Positions 1-5,393 of a stretch of DNA of 5,393 nucleotides are shown piece after piece (positions within the stretch are counted from its first letter, which is position 1; every line of letters starts with the position of its first letter). The notes under the pieces were generated by a model. That model was not told where the DNA came from. It worked only from the letters and a program-made list of their open reading frames with translations, and searched no databases. The translations under genes and the position numbers were made by a program. The stretch spans positions 1 through 5,393 of the forward strand of contig JAGNOB010000157.1 in the NCBI GenBank assembly GCA_017990305.1, read 5' to 3'. The stretch is from Leucobacter sp. Lineage in GTDB: Bacteria; Actinomycetota; Actinomycetes; Actinomycetales; Microbacteriaceae.

Positions 1-629
1 GCTCTGAGCTGCGTCTCAATGCCCGCGACGCGCGCCTCAACGCGCGTCAGCGCTGCCTGGGTGTCGTCGTCCGAGAGGTAGTCAGAGACGGAGGAGACGA
101 GGCTGAGCGCGACCTCGCTGAGGGTCACCGTGAACGCCTCACTGATCTGGGAGGAGACGCCCTCGGCGCCCTGCTCAGTGATCTTTGGGGCGAGCGCGTT
201 CTTCTTCTCGTTCGTGTAGAAGTCGATGTCGGTGCGATCTGCGCCGTCGGCGTAGAACGTCATCATGTCGCTGCTGAACGATGGGGGTAACACGATCGCG
301 GCGTAGTAGGCGCCGGAACGGGTGCCGTCGATCGCGTCGTCTTTCGAGGTGATGACCCAGTCGAGGCCGTCGTTTGCGCGCAGTTCGGAGAGCACCTGCT
401 CGCCGACGTTGATGCGGATCGGCATGAGGTCGCTTTGGAACCCCTCGTCCGAGCTCGCGACGGCGACCTTGAGGTTGCTCGTGTTCGCAAACGGATCCCA
501 GCTCGCGATGACGTTGAATCAGGTGAACAGCGACGGGATGATGACGAGGCCGAACAGCACGATCGAGGCCATCACGTTTCGGGTTGCGTGACGCACGTCA
601 CGGCGCACAATGCTCAGAATGGTGTTCAT
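1..629 (-). pseudogene. Second YhgE/Pip-family membrane protein, partial, interrupted by in-frame TGA
   Basis: This is the N-terminal part of a YhgE/Pip (phage infection protein) family membrane protein; the 3' end lies beyond position 1. From the ATG at 629 the frame gives 209 codons with one interruption, a TGA at codon 37 (521-519). Residues 20-36 form most of a first membrane helix ending in IIPSLFT, then the stop, then FNVIASWDPFANT. The upstream paralogue has ITPALYAWFNI at the same numbered positions, so the TGA replaces Trp37. After the stop all family hallmarks remain: the WDPFANT segment, GAYYAAIVLPPSFSSD near residues 106-121, and YTNEKKNALAPKIT near 133-146. The start is well supported: a GGAGGG Shine-Dalgarno lies 8 nt upstream, and the ATG overlaps the stop of the upstream gene (ATGA). 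Codon 114 is TTA, unusual in GC-rich DNA. The next in-frame ATG is codon 69, and starting there would lose the membrane helix. Sequence error or UGA readthrough are alternatives to a true pseudogene. The family's biochemical function is not established. Confidence 0.82.
519..521 (-). other. In-frame TGA nonsense codon (codon 37) in second yhgE-like gene
   Basis: The minus-strand codon 521-519 reads TGA between ACC (Thr36) and TTC (Phe38). The paralogue's codon 37 at 3370-3368 reads TGG, in the matching context Trp-Phe-Asn. A single G-to-A change at the third codon base (C-to-T on the plus strand at 519) explains it. No other stop or frameshift is present in the remaining 172 codons to the window edge. 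Confidence 0.9.
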
Positions 630-3478
630 GCGCGCGGCCCTCCCTCGTGTGCTTCGTTGTCGTCAGTGTTGCCGTCATCAGTGTCGCCGTCGTCGGCGTT
701 CTGCTCGTCGGCGCCGTTCTCGTCGGCTTCGCCAGCCGAGGGCGGATCCCCGAACCAGTCGGCCATGAGCTCGTCGAGGTTGTCGTCGCCCCGATCAGCC
801 GCAGCGCCTCGCTCGGACTCCCCCGAAGCCGTCGCGGACTGCTCTGGCCCGGCCGAGGCTGACCCGGCCAAGGCCGAACCAGCCACAGTCGAACCGGCCG
901 CGGCCGCTGCGAGAGCGGGCTCCGATTCAGGCCAGGCGTGCAGGCTCGAACGCTCGGTGAGCATCGCATCTCGCAGCTCTCCGTCGTCGAGGCTCGCAAT
1001 CTCGCGGGCGTGGCCGAAGCTCTTCTTCACGTACTCGATCACCACGAGGAAGCCCATGATGAGCAGGCACCAGAGCACCCACACTCCGAGCAGCGGGGCC
1101 TTGCCGCCTGGCAGTAGCCACGCGATCACCCCGATCACCGCGAGGCCTGCGACCCCGACGAGCAGGGTTCCGCGCAGCATCAGGGGATAGTGCTCGGTGA
1201 ACGGTCGCGCGCGCCGTTCGAGGTCCTCGCGGTACTCTCCCCTGTTCTGCAGCGCGTGGATCACGTCGCTCAGCCGGTACCCCGAGCCGACGACCTGCAC
1301 CTTTTCGCCGATGAGCAGGTCTGTCGATGCGATTTCCCTGTTGAACAAGAGGTTGAAGTTCGCGAGCCTGCGCCGCAGCACGAGGCCGAGGACGAGGGCG
1401 AGCACCATCATGAGGGCGAGTACCCCGACGAAGCCCCAGTAGTGCGCTCCGTAGAAGCCCGCAATCGTTTCGCGCATCGCGTCGATGCCGTACGAGAACG
1501 GCAGCAGCGGGTAGATCGCGCGGAAGAAGCCCGGCATGAGCTCGATCGGGTACAGGCCAGAGGCGCCAGGGATCTGCATGATGACGAGCAGCACACAGAG
1601 CCCCCGCCCGACGTGCCCGAAGGCGACGGAGAGGGCATAGATGATACTCACGTAGACGAGCGCGGTAAACACTCCCGTCGCAACGAAGGCGACGGCACTC
1701 GCGGTCTGCACTCCGATAATGAGGTTGCCGACGCAGACGATCACCGCCTGCAGCGCCGCGAGCGTTCCGAGCAGCAAGAAGCGGCCGAAATACGCCTGGC
1801 GCACGGTCACATCGCGCAGCCCCTCGGTGTCGACCTCGACTTTAAAGATGACCATGAGCACGAAGGCGCCGATCCACAGCGACAGGTTCGTGAACAGCGC
1901 GGCCATGGCCGAGCCGTAGGCGTTGATCGGGAACACGACCTGCTCGTCGACGACGACGGGCGAGGCGACGAACTCGGAGATCTGCGACGGGTCGAGCCCT
2001 GTCAGTGTCGAGAGCGTGCCCCACTCCGAGGCGGCGCCGAGCGCGAGCACGTCGGCCCGCGCGGTGTTCACACCGTCGCGGATGCCGGTGATGTCTGCTT
2101 TGAAGCTGTCGAGCGCGCTCCCCGTCGCGACAAGCTGCGCGTCAATGCCGCCGAGCAGCGAATCGGTCTGGGCGAGGACTGCCTGCTGCGAACCGAGCGC
2201 CGCGGAGAACGCTCCCGCGCTGGCCGAGAGCTGCGACATTGCTGCGTTGACCGCAGGCACGGTCTCGCCGATGACGCGACGCATATCGGCGGCGGCGCCT
2301 CGGGTCTCCTGCATCGCCTGGTTGAGCGCCGCAGTCGCGTTGGCGACTGACTGGACGGCCGACGACGCCTCCGAGTTTGTCTGCTTGAGCGAGGCGAGCA
2401 GCTTCTGGTTCGCTGCGTTCTGCTCTTGGAGCTTTGCGAGGGTGGCTTCGAGCCGGTCAAGCCCGGGTGCGCCTGGCTCGGCCTGGGCGATGAGCTCTTG
2501 GAGCTGGGCGATCGCCTGCTCGTTTGACGCGACGACGGCGGTGATCTCGGTGATCGATGCGTCGATCCGCCCGCTCGCCTGCTTGAGCTGCTGGGTGAGT
2601 TCGGCGACAGAGACGTTCGCCGAGGCTGCCGCGTCGGCGAGCACCGATGTGCCCTTGAGATACGCGGCGGTGGCGGCGTCACTGAAGGCGACAACCTGGC
2701 TCTGCGTTTCGAGCACGATCGATTGCGCCTGGCCCACGGCTCCCTGCACGTCGCCAAGCGCCGCGTCGACGTCGGCGAGGGTGCCGCGTGCGCCGACGAG
2801 CGACTCCCGTGATGAGTCGAGGCCGTCCTTGAGCTTGTCGATGCTCTTGCCCGCGCCGTCGAGCTTCTTCGCGGTTTGGTCGAAGGCGTTGAGCGTGTCG
2901 CCGCGGGCGTTCAGCAGCCTGAGTTCGACCGAGTCACCCGCGTCTTTGACGGCTTCGGTGGCGGCGCTCGCGACCTGTTCCTTGAAGGCGCTCGTGATCT
3001 GCTTGTCGAGCGTCGAAGCCCCGACGTCGGTGATCTTCGGCGCGATCGCGCTCGCCTTTTCGTTGACGTAGTACTGCAGCGCCGGCTGCGTGAACGTGCC
3101 AGTTGTCATGCTCAGCAGGTCGCTGCTGAAGTCTTCTGGGATCACGATCGCGGCGTAGACGTCGCCCCGCTTCACGGCCGAGTGCGCCTCGGCCTCCCCC
3201 ATGAACTGCCATCCGAGCTGGTCGTTGCCCTTGAGCTGGTCGACGACTGAATCGCCGATGTTCACCTCGCCAGTGAGCTCCGAATCCGCCCCAGAGTCGA
3301 GGTTTGCAACTGCGATCTTGATGTTCTCGGTGTTCGAGTACGGATCCCAAAACGCGTTGATGTTGAACCAGGCGTACAGCGCCGGCGTGATGAGGATGCC
3401 AATGACGATGACCCAGCTTTTGCGCACGCGGACTAGCCGGTTCACATCCCGTTTAAATATCTGCCAGCTCTGTCCCAC
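626..3478 (-). CDS. YhgE/Pip-family membrane protein with extended, repeat-built C-terminal tail (950 aa)
   Basis: This is a full-length member of the YhgE/Pip family. Relatives include Lactococcus Pip and Bacillus YueB, both phage receptors, and staphylococcal EsaA of the type VII secretion locus. The family resembles ABC-2-type permeases, but no general function is proven. A membrane helix at about 22-38 is followed by the conserved WFNI..FWDPYSNT segment (37-50), GDVYAAIVIPEDFSSD (105-120) and YVNEKASAIAPKIT (137-150). Residues about 190-480 are Ala/Gln/Ser-rich and helical, probably an external coiled stalk. The permease-like domain has helices near 524-545, 565-590, 593-617, 624-645 and 676-702, with the PGASGLYPIELMP..F..IYPLLPFSYGIDAMRE motif spread over 637-670. 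Beyond it come a loop of about 65 residues, two extra helices (768-790, 794-815) and a low-complexity tail (about 816-950). The start is GTG at 3478, since no in-frame ATG precedes it; no Shine-Dalgarno is seen and leaderless translation is likely. The stop overlaps the next gene by 4 bp. The tail is longer than I expect for the family. Confidence 0.93.
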   Translation of the reverse strand: MGQSWQIFKRDVNRLVRVRKSWVIVIGILITPALYAWFNINAFWDPYSNTENIKIAVANLDSGADSELTGEVNIGDSVVDQLKGNDQLGWQFMGEAEAHSAVKRGDVYAAIVIPEDFSSDLLSMTTGTFTQPALQYYVNEKASAIAPKITDVGASTLDKQITSAFKEQVASAATEAVKDAGDSVELRLLNARGDTLNAFDQTAKKLDGAGKSIDKLKDGLDSSRESLVGARGTLADVDAALGDVQGAVGQAQSIVLETQSQVVAFSDAATAAYLKGTSVLADAAASANVSVAELTQQLKQASGRIDASITEITAVVASNEQAIAQLQELIAQAEPGAPGLDRLEATLAKLQEQNAANQKLLASLKQTNSEASSAVQSVANATAALNQAMQETRGAAADMRRVIGETVPAVNAAMSQLSASAGAFSAALGSQQAVLAQTDSLLGGIDAQLVATGSALDSFKADITGIRDGVNTARADVLALGAASEWGTLSTLTGLDPSQISEFVASPVVVDEQVVFPINAYGSAMAALFTNLSLWIGAFVLMVIFKVEVDTEGLRDVTVRQAYFGRFLLLGTLAALQAVIVCVGNLIIGVQTASAVAFVATGVFTALVYVSIIYALSVAFGHVGRGLCVLLVIMQIPGASGLYPIELMPGFFRAIYPLLPFSYGIDAMRETIAGFYGAHYWGFVGVLALMMVLALVLGLVLRRRLANFNLLFNREIASTDLLIGEKVQVVGSGYRLSDVIHALQNRGEYREDLERRARPFTEHYPLMLRGTLLVGVAGLAVIGVIAWLLPGGKAPLLGVWVLWCLLIMGFLVVIEYVKKSFGHAREIASLDDGELRDAMLTERSSLHAWPESEPALAAAAAGSTVAGSALAGSASAGPEQSATASGESERGAAADRGDDNLDELMADWFGDPPSAGEADENGADEQNADDGDTDDGNTDDNEAHEGGPRA
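638..643 (-). promoter_or_regulatory. Shine-Dalgarno site of second yhgE-like gene
   Basis: The minus strand reads GGAGGG at 643-638, followed by an 8-nt spacer and ATG at 629. It lies inside the last codons of the upstream 950-codon gene. A strong site plus the ATGA overlap fixes the start of the downstream gene and suggests translational coupling. Confidence 0.7.
650..724 (-). repeat. Five tandem 15-bp units encoding an acidic pentapeptide repeat
   Basis: Residues 919-943 of the 950-residue protein divide into five pentapeptides, each beginning Asp-Asp or Asp-Glu, such as DEQNA, DDGDT and DDGNT. At the DNA level this is exactly 5 x 15 bp, the units typically starting GACGAC or GACGAG. The encoded stretch is strongly acidic and probably disordered. 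A change in unit number would keep the reading frame. Confidence 0.75.
743..787 (-). other. Short amphipathic acidic/aromatic segment between two tail repeats
   Basis: Residues 898-912 of the large YhgE protein read DDNLDELMADWFGDP. This is the only stretch of the tail with hydrophobic and aromatic residues (Leu, Leu, Met, Trp, Phe) spaced as on one face of a helix. It lies between the Ala/Gly/Ser repeat and the acidic repeat. It could be a docking motif on a disordered tail. That is inference from composition and position only. Confidence 0.35.
842..901 (-). repeat. Four tandem 15-bp units encoding xAGSx-type pentapeptides
   Basis: Residues 860-879 read as four pentapeptides of form x-Ala-Gly-Ser/Pro-x (AAGST, VAGSA, LAGSA, SAGPE). 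The DNA period is 15 bp, with a core close to GGCCGGTTC or GGCCGGGTC in each unit. Together with the acidic repeat nearer the C-terminus it gives the tail two independent repeats of the same period. Confidence 0.7.
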
Positions 3479-3516
3479 AGAAAAACCATACCGCTTAGTT
3501 GCACACTCGTGTGCAA
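3478..3516 (-). promoter_or_regulatory. Candidate promoter for a leaderless yhgE-like transcript
   Basis: On the minus strand TATGGT (3490-3485) fits the actinobacterial TANNNT -10 pattern. Six nucleotides later comes the GTG start codon at 3478, so the -10 element sits at -12 to -7 if transcription begins at the G of GTG. No Shine-Dalgarno precedes the GTG, as expected for a leaderless mRNA. A possible -35 TTGCAC lies at 3516-3511, but the 20-nt spacing is longer than optimal. The call rests on spacing and motif only. Confidence 0.5.
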
Positions 3517-3518
3517 CT
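3497..3518. promoter_or_regulatory. Perfect 22-bp palindrome, probable repressor operator
   Basis: The plus strand reads AGTTGCACAC, then TC, then the exact reverse complement GTGTGCAACT. The 10-bp arms with a 2-bp centre are too tight for a good RNA hairpin but typical of a dimeric DNA-binding protein site, most often TetR family in actinobacteria. It covers -40 to -19 relative to the proposed leaderless start of the large yhgE-like gene, including the possible -35. A bound protein should therefore block transcription. The regulator itself is not in the window, so its family is inferred. Confidence 0.75.
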
Positions 3519-3546
3519 TCACAGATTTTTCTTCGATGTTCGCTGT

Positions 3547-3563
3547 CCGCGATGCAATCGCGG
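3547..3563. terminator. 7-bp inverted repeat after the permease stop, possible weak terminator
   Basis: CCGCGAT and ATCGCGG flank a 3-nt loop, starting 10 nt past the TGA of the second FecCD gene. The stem is short and no T-tract follows on the minus strand (the next bases are ACAGCGAAC). It may still contribute to termination or act as a second protein-binding site. The location is suggestive, but the evidence for termination is weak. Confidence 0.3.
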
Positions 3564-3573
3564 CCCCGTCAGA

Positions 3574-4614
3574 TCACCGCCGCCGAAGGAGAATCGACAG
3601 CGTCAGATAGGCCCCGCCCAGTGTGACCGTCACGGCCCCAACGGGCACCTGCGTCGGGGCGAACGCGTGCGCCGCGATCCAGTCCGCGGCGCTCAGGAGC
3701 ACGCCGCCCGTCAACGCGGCCGCGAGAATCGGAGCGCTTCGCGGGAGCACAGCGCGCGCGAGGTGTGGCGCAGCGAGCGCGACGAAGACGATCGGGCCGG
3801 CGACAGCGGTCGTGACAGCTGTGAGCGCAACCGCGCACACGATGCACGCGTTGCGCACGAGCGTGACGCGCATGCCGAGCGCCCGAGCGAGATCATCACC
3901 GAGCGCGAGAATCCGCAGCTTTGGGGCGAGCGCCGCGGTGACAAGCGCTATCGCCCCGAGCACGGCGAGAGCTGGCGCCACCTGTTGCCAGCCCAAGCTG
4001 TCGAGCGTGCCGGCAGCCCACACCGAACCGACAGTCGCCGTCGCCGTGTCCGTCTTATAGACGAGCCAGGTGTTGAACGCGCCGACCACGGCCGCGACGG
4101 CGATACCCGTGAGGAGGAACGCTCGCCCGCCGATGCCCGCCCGCGAGGCCAGCGCGAGCACGATGACCGCGGTAGCGAGCCCGCCGGCGAGCGAGGCACC
4201 GGCCAACAGCGCGAAGCCGGGCGCGGGAACCAGCGCGAGCACAACGAGCACGCCTGTGTAGGCGCCAGTGTTAAACCCAACAACGTCGGGGCTGCCGAGC
4301 GGATTGCGGGTCAGGGATTGAAAGATCGCGCCCGATGCGCCAAGCGCGGCACCGAACGCCACGGCGGCTAGCGCTCTCGGCAGGCGCCAGGTGCGCACAA
4401 CCGTCGCCGTGAAATCGTCGCCCGTGCCAACGAGCGCGCCCCACACATCCTGCGCACTGAGCGCAAGGTCGCCAGTCGCGAGCGCGGCGGCGAGGATGAC
4501 GCAGGCGAGCGCCGCCCCGAGCGCCCAGCGCCATGCGCCCCTCGGGGCCGCTGCCCGGGTCGCAGTGCTCCGGGTCGCTGTCGCCCGGGTTGCCGCGCCC
4601 ACTGCCCGGCTCAC
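3574..4614 (-). CDS. FecCD-family iron-siderophore ABC transporter permease (346 aa)
   Basis: This is a membrane permease subunit of an iron-siderophore importer (BtuC/FecCD/FepG type). It would pair with the adjacent permease and an ATPase to move a ferric siderophore from a lipoprotein binding protein into the cytoplasm. Family motifs appear in order: RTWRLPRALAAVAFGAALGA (74-93), SGAIFQSLTRNPLGSPDVVG (94-113), LLTGIAV (167-173), the coupling-helix type segment ALGDDLARALGM (237-248), AGPIVFVALAAPHLAR (272-287), and the C-terminal VPVGAVTVTLGGAYL (323-337) ending in three arginines. The hydrophobic profile fits about ten helices and the length is normal. The GTG start overlaps the stop of the upstream permease (GTGA), and GGAG at 4624-4621 sits 6 nt before it. 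The first 27 residues are a basic Ala/Thr/Arg-rich lead with repeated ATR. The siderophore cannot be deduced. The operon's promoter lies outside the window. Confidence 0.95.
   Translation of the reverse strand: MSRAVGAATRATATRSTATRAAAPRGAWRWALGAALACVILAAALATGDLALSAQDVWGALVGTGDDFTATVVRTWRLPRALAAVAFGAALGASGAIFQSLTRNPLGSPDVVGFNTGAYTGVLVVLALVPAPGFALLAGASLAGGLATAVIVLALASRAGIGGRAFLLTGIAVAAVVGAFNTWLVYKTDTATATVGSVWAAGTLDSLGWQQVAPALAVLGAIALVTAALAPKLRILALGDDLARALGMRVTLVRNACIVCAVALTAVTTAVAGPIVFVALAAPHLARAVLPRSAPILAAALTGGVLLSAADWIAAHAFAPTQVPVGAVTVTLGGAYLTLSILLRRR
4555..4593 (-). repeat. Degenerate GCGACCCGG repeat encoding ATR motifs at the permease N-terminus
   Basis: Three near-identical 9-bp copies (GCAACCCGG, GCGACCCGG, GCGACCCGG) recur at intervals of 12 to 15 bp and encode Ala-Thr-Arg within residues 8-20. 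The result is a basic cytoplasmic lead before the first membrane helix, consistent with positive-inside topology. It may be simple slippage-generated sequence. Confidence 0.5.
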
Positions 4615-5393
4615 TTGGTTCTCCGCACGAGCACGAGCAGCACGGGCGCGCCCAGCGCGGCAGAGACGATGCCAACTGGGAGCTCACCAGGCCAGAGCAC
4701 GACTCGCGCGAGCACGTCGGCGAGCAGCACGAGCGACGGTCCGACGAGGAGGCAGGCGAACAATACTCGCGTGGTGTCGGGGCCGGTGAACGGCCTGACG
4801 AGGTGCGGCACCATGAGGCCGACGAAGCCGAGCGGGCCGGCGATCGCCGTCGCCCCACCGACGAGGCACGCGGTCGCGAGCCCCGTCCCCGCGCGTGTGA
4901 GCAGCGGGTGTGTCCCCAGGCCCTGGGCGAGCTCGTCGCCGAGCGCGAGCGCGTTGAGCGGTCGGGCGAGCACCAGCGCGAGCACGACACCGGCGAGAAT
5001 GACGGGGAGGCTCTGCCAGAGCACTGCCTGGTTCGGGCTCGCGAGCGAACCGGCCGACCACGCGCGCATGGCGTCGAGCATTCGCGGGTTGAGGAGCGTG
5101 ATGGCTGCCTGCATGCCGGCGACGGTCATGCTGAACGCGACGCCAGCAAGAATAAGCCGGGAACCGTCTCCCTTGCCGCGGAGACCGAGCACGAGCACGA
5201 CCGCGGTGACGATGCCGGCCCCCGCGACGGCGAGCGCGGCGATGCCCGTTGCCGAGCTGATCCCCCACGCGCTCATGCCGATGACGACGGCGAACGCGGC
5301 GCCCGAGCTCACACCAAGGAGGCCGGGGTCGGCGAGCGGATTGCGGGTCATACCCTGCATGAGGGCACCTGCCGCCGCGAGTGCGGCGCCGAC
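4611..5393 (-). CDS. FecCD-family iron-siderophore ABC transporter permease, N-terminus missing
   Basis: This is the partner permease of the same siderophore importer, FepD-like in motif style, cut at the window edge. The frame is open to position 5393, giving 260 residues. The internal ATG at 5360 is not the true start, because the conserved GAALAAAGALMQGMTRNPLA motif spans it. With a usual length near 330-350, roughly 70-90 N-terminal residues are absent. Visible motifs in order are RNPLADPGLLGVSSGAAFAV shortly after the edge, ILAGVAFS, WSAGSLAS, ALGDELAQGLG (coupling helix), AIAGPLGFVGLMVPHLVRPF, and the C-terminal ELPVGIVSAALGAPVLLVLV followed by RRTK. It ends with TGA at 4613-4611, overlapping the GTG of the next permease, so the two are co-transcribed and probably made in equal amounts. 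The substrate-binding protein and ATPase are presumably upstream beyond 5393 or elsewhere in the genome. Confidence 0.95.
   Translation of the reverse strand, partial: VGAALAAAGALMQGMTRNPLADPGLLGVSSGAAFAVVIGMSAWGISSATGIAALAVAGAGIVTAVVLVLGLRGKGDGSRLILAGVAFSMTVAGMQAAITLLNPRMLDAMRAWSAGSLASPNQAVLWQSLPVILAGVVLALVLARPLNALALGDELAQGLGTHPLLTRAGTGLATACLVGGATAIAGPLGFVGLMVPHLVRPFTGPDTTRVLFACLLVGPSLVLLADVLARVVLWPGELPVGIVSAALGAPVLLVLVRRTK
4621..4624 (-). promoter_or_regulatory. Shine-Dalgarno site for the second permease gene
   Basis: The minus strand reads GGAG at 4624-4621, then the 6-nt spacer AACCAA, then GTG at 4614. It lies within the last codons of the upstream permease. It supports the GTG start and coupled translation of the two permeases. 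Confidence 0.65.

Noticed and set aside
519..521. TGA as a selenocysteine codon or as a reassigned tryptophan codon
   Set aside because: The position corresponds to Trp in the paralogue, not Cys, and lies in a membrane helix with no redox motif. Other genes here use TGA as a normal stop (626-628, 3574-3576, 4611-4613), so reassignment is excluded.
435..1190. Plus-strand open frame of 251 codons, Ser/Pro/Ala-rich
   Set aside because: It is antisense to the repeat tail and start of the YhgE genes. The low complexity comes from the 15-bp repeats read in reverse.
1190..2350. Plus-strand open frame of 386 codons
   Set aside because: It lies entirely antisense to the large YhgE gene. Its product is Arg/Glu/Asp/His-rich with no recognisable motif, as expected for a shadow frame in GC-rich DNA.
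2038..2911. Phage tape-measure or chemoreceptor-like coiled coil
   Set aside because: The helical stretch is flanked on both sides by YhgE/Pip membrane domains in one uninterrupted frame, so it is the family's own ectodomain.
1923..3071. Plus-strand open frame of 382 codons, Ser/Ala-rich
   Set aside because: It is antisense to the helical stalk of the YhgE gene. The Ser/Ala/Cys-rich composition mirrors the complementary codons and no family is recognisable.
3479..3573. Iron-regulator (DtxR/IdeR or Fur) box in the gap before the YhgE gene
   Set aside because: No TTAGGTTAG-like or Fur-like inverted repeat is visible. The 22-bp palindrome does not resemble either, nor the TGTGA-N6-TCACA site of CRP-type regulators.
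3499..4371. Plus-strand open frame of 290 codons spanning the intergenic gap and the permease
   Set aside because: It is antisense to a clear FecCD gene over most of its length. The product is Arg/Glu/Gly-rich low complexity with no start-site support.
4296..5350. Identical 18-bp strings at 4296-4313 and 5333-5350
   Set aside because: Both encode the conserved TRNPL motif of the two paralogous permeases, so shared ancestry and constraint explain the match without a mobile or recombination repeat.

Overview
The window is GC-rich DNA whose codon use is biased toward G/C-ending codons. It looks like an actinobacterial chromosome. The combination of a siderophore-type permease pair and a large YhgE/Pip protein suggests a Microbacteriaceae-like organism, but no marker gene fixes the genus. 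All four genes lie on the minus strand, so the direction of transcription runs from position 5393 toward 1.

Region 5393 to 3574 carries two adjacent FecCD-family permease genes of an iron-siderophore ABC importer. The first is cut by the window edge and lacks its N-terminus. The second starts inside the stop codon of the first (GTGA, 4-bp overlap) and has its own Shine-Dalgarno site. Together they should form the heterodimeric membrane channel of one importer. The binding protein and the ATPase are not in the window.

Region 3573 to 3479 is the only intergenic gap (95 bp). It holds a 7-bp inverted repeat just after the permease stop. Next comes a perfect 22-bp palindrome (10-bp arms, 2-bp centre), and then a -10-like element placed so that transcription would begin at the GTG start codon of the next gene. 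This reads as a repressor-controlled promoter giving a leaderless mRNA, so the downstream pair is probably its own transcription unit and not an extension of the permease operon.

Region 3478 to 1 carries two tandem YhgE/Pip-family membrane protein genes joined by an ATGA overlap. The first encodes a complete 950-residue protein. It has one N-terminal membrane helix, a long external helical stalk, a five-helix C-terminal membrane domain, and an unusual extension with two further helices and a low-complexity tail built from two 15-bp-period repeats. The second runs off the window at position 1. Its frame is open for 209 codons except for a single TGA at codon 37, exactly where the first paralogue has TGG (Trp37). 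It is therefore either a very young pseudogene, a sequence error, or a gene that needs UGA readthrough.

The most interesting points are the nonsense codon in an otherwise intact coupled partner gene, the palindrome over a leaderless promoter, and the repeat-built cytoplasmic tail of the large YhgE protein.
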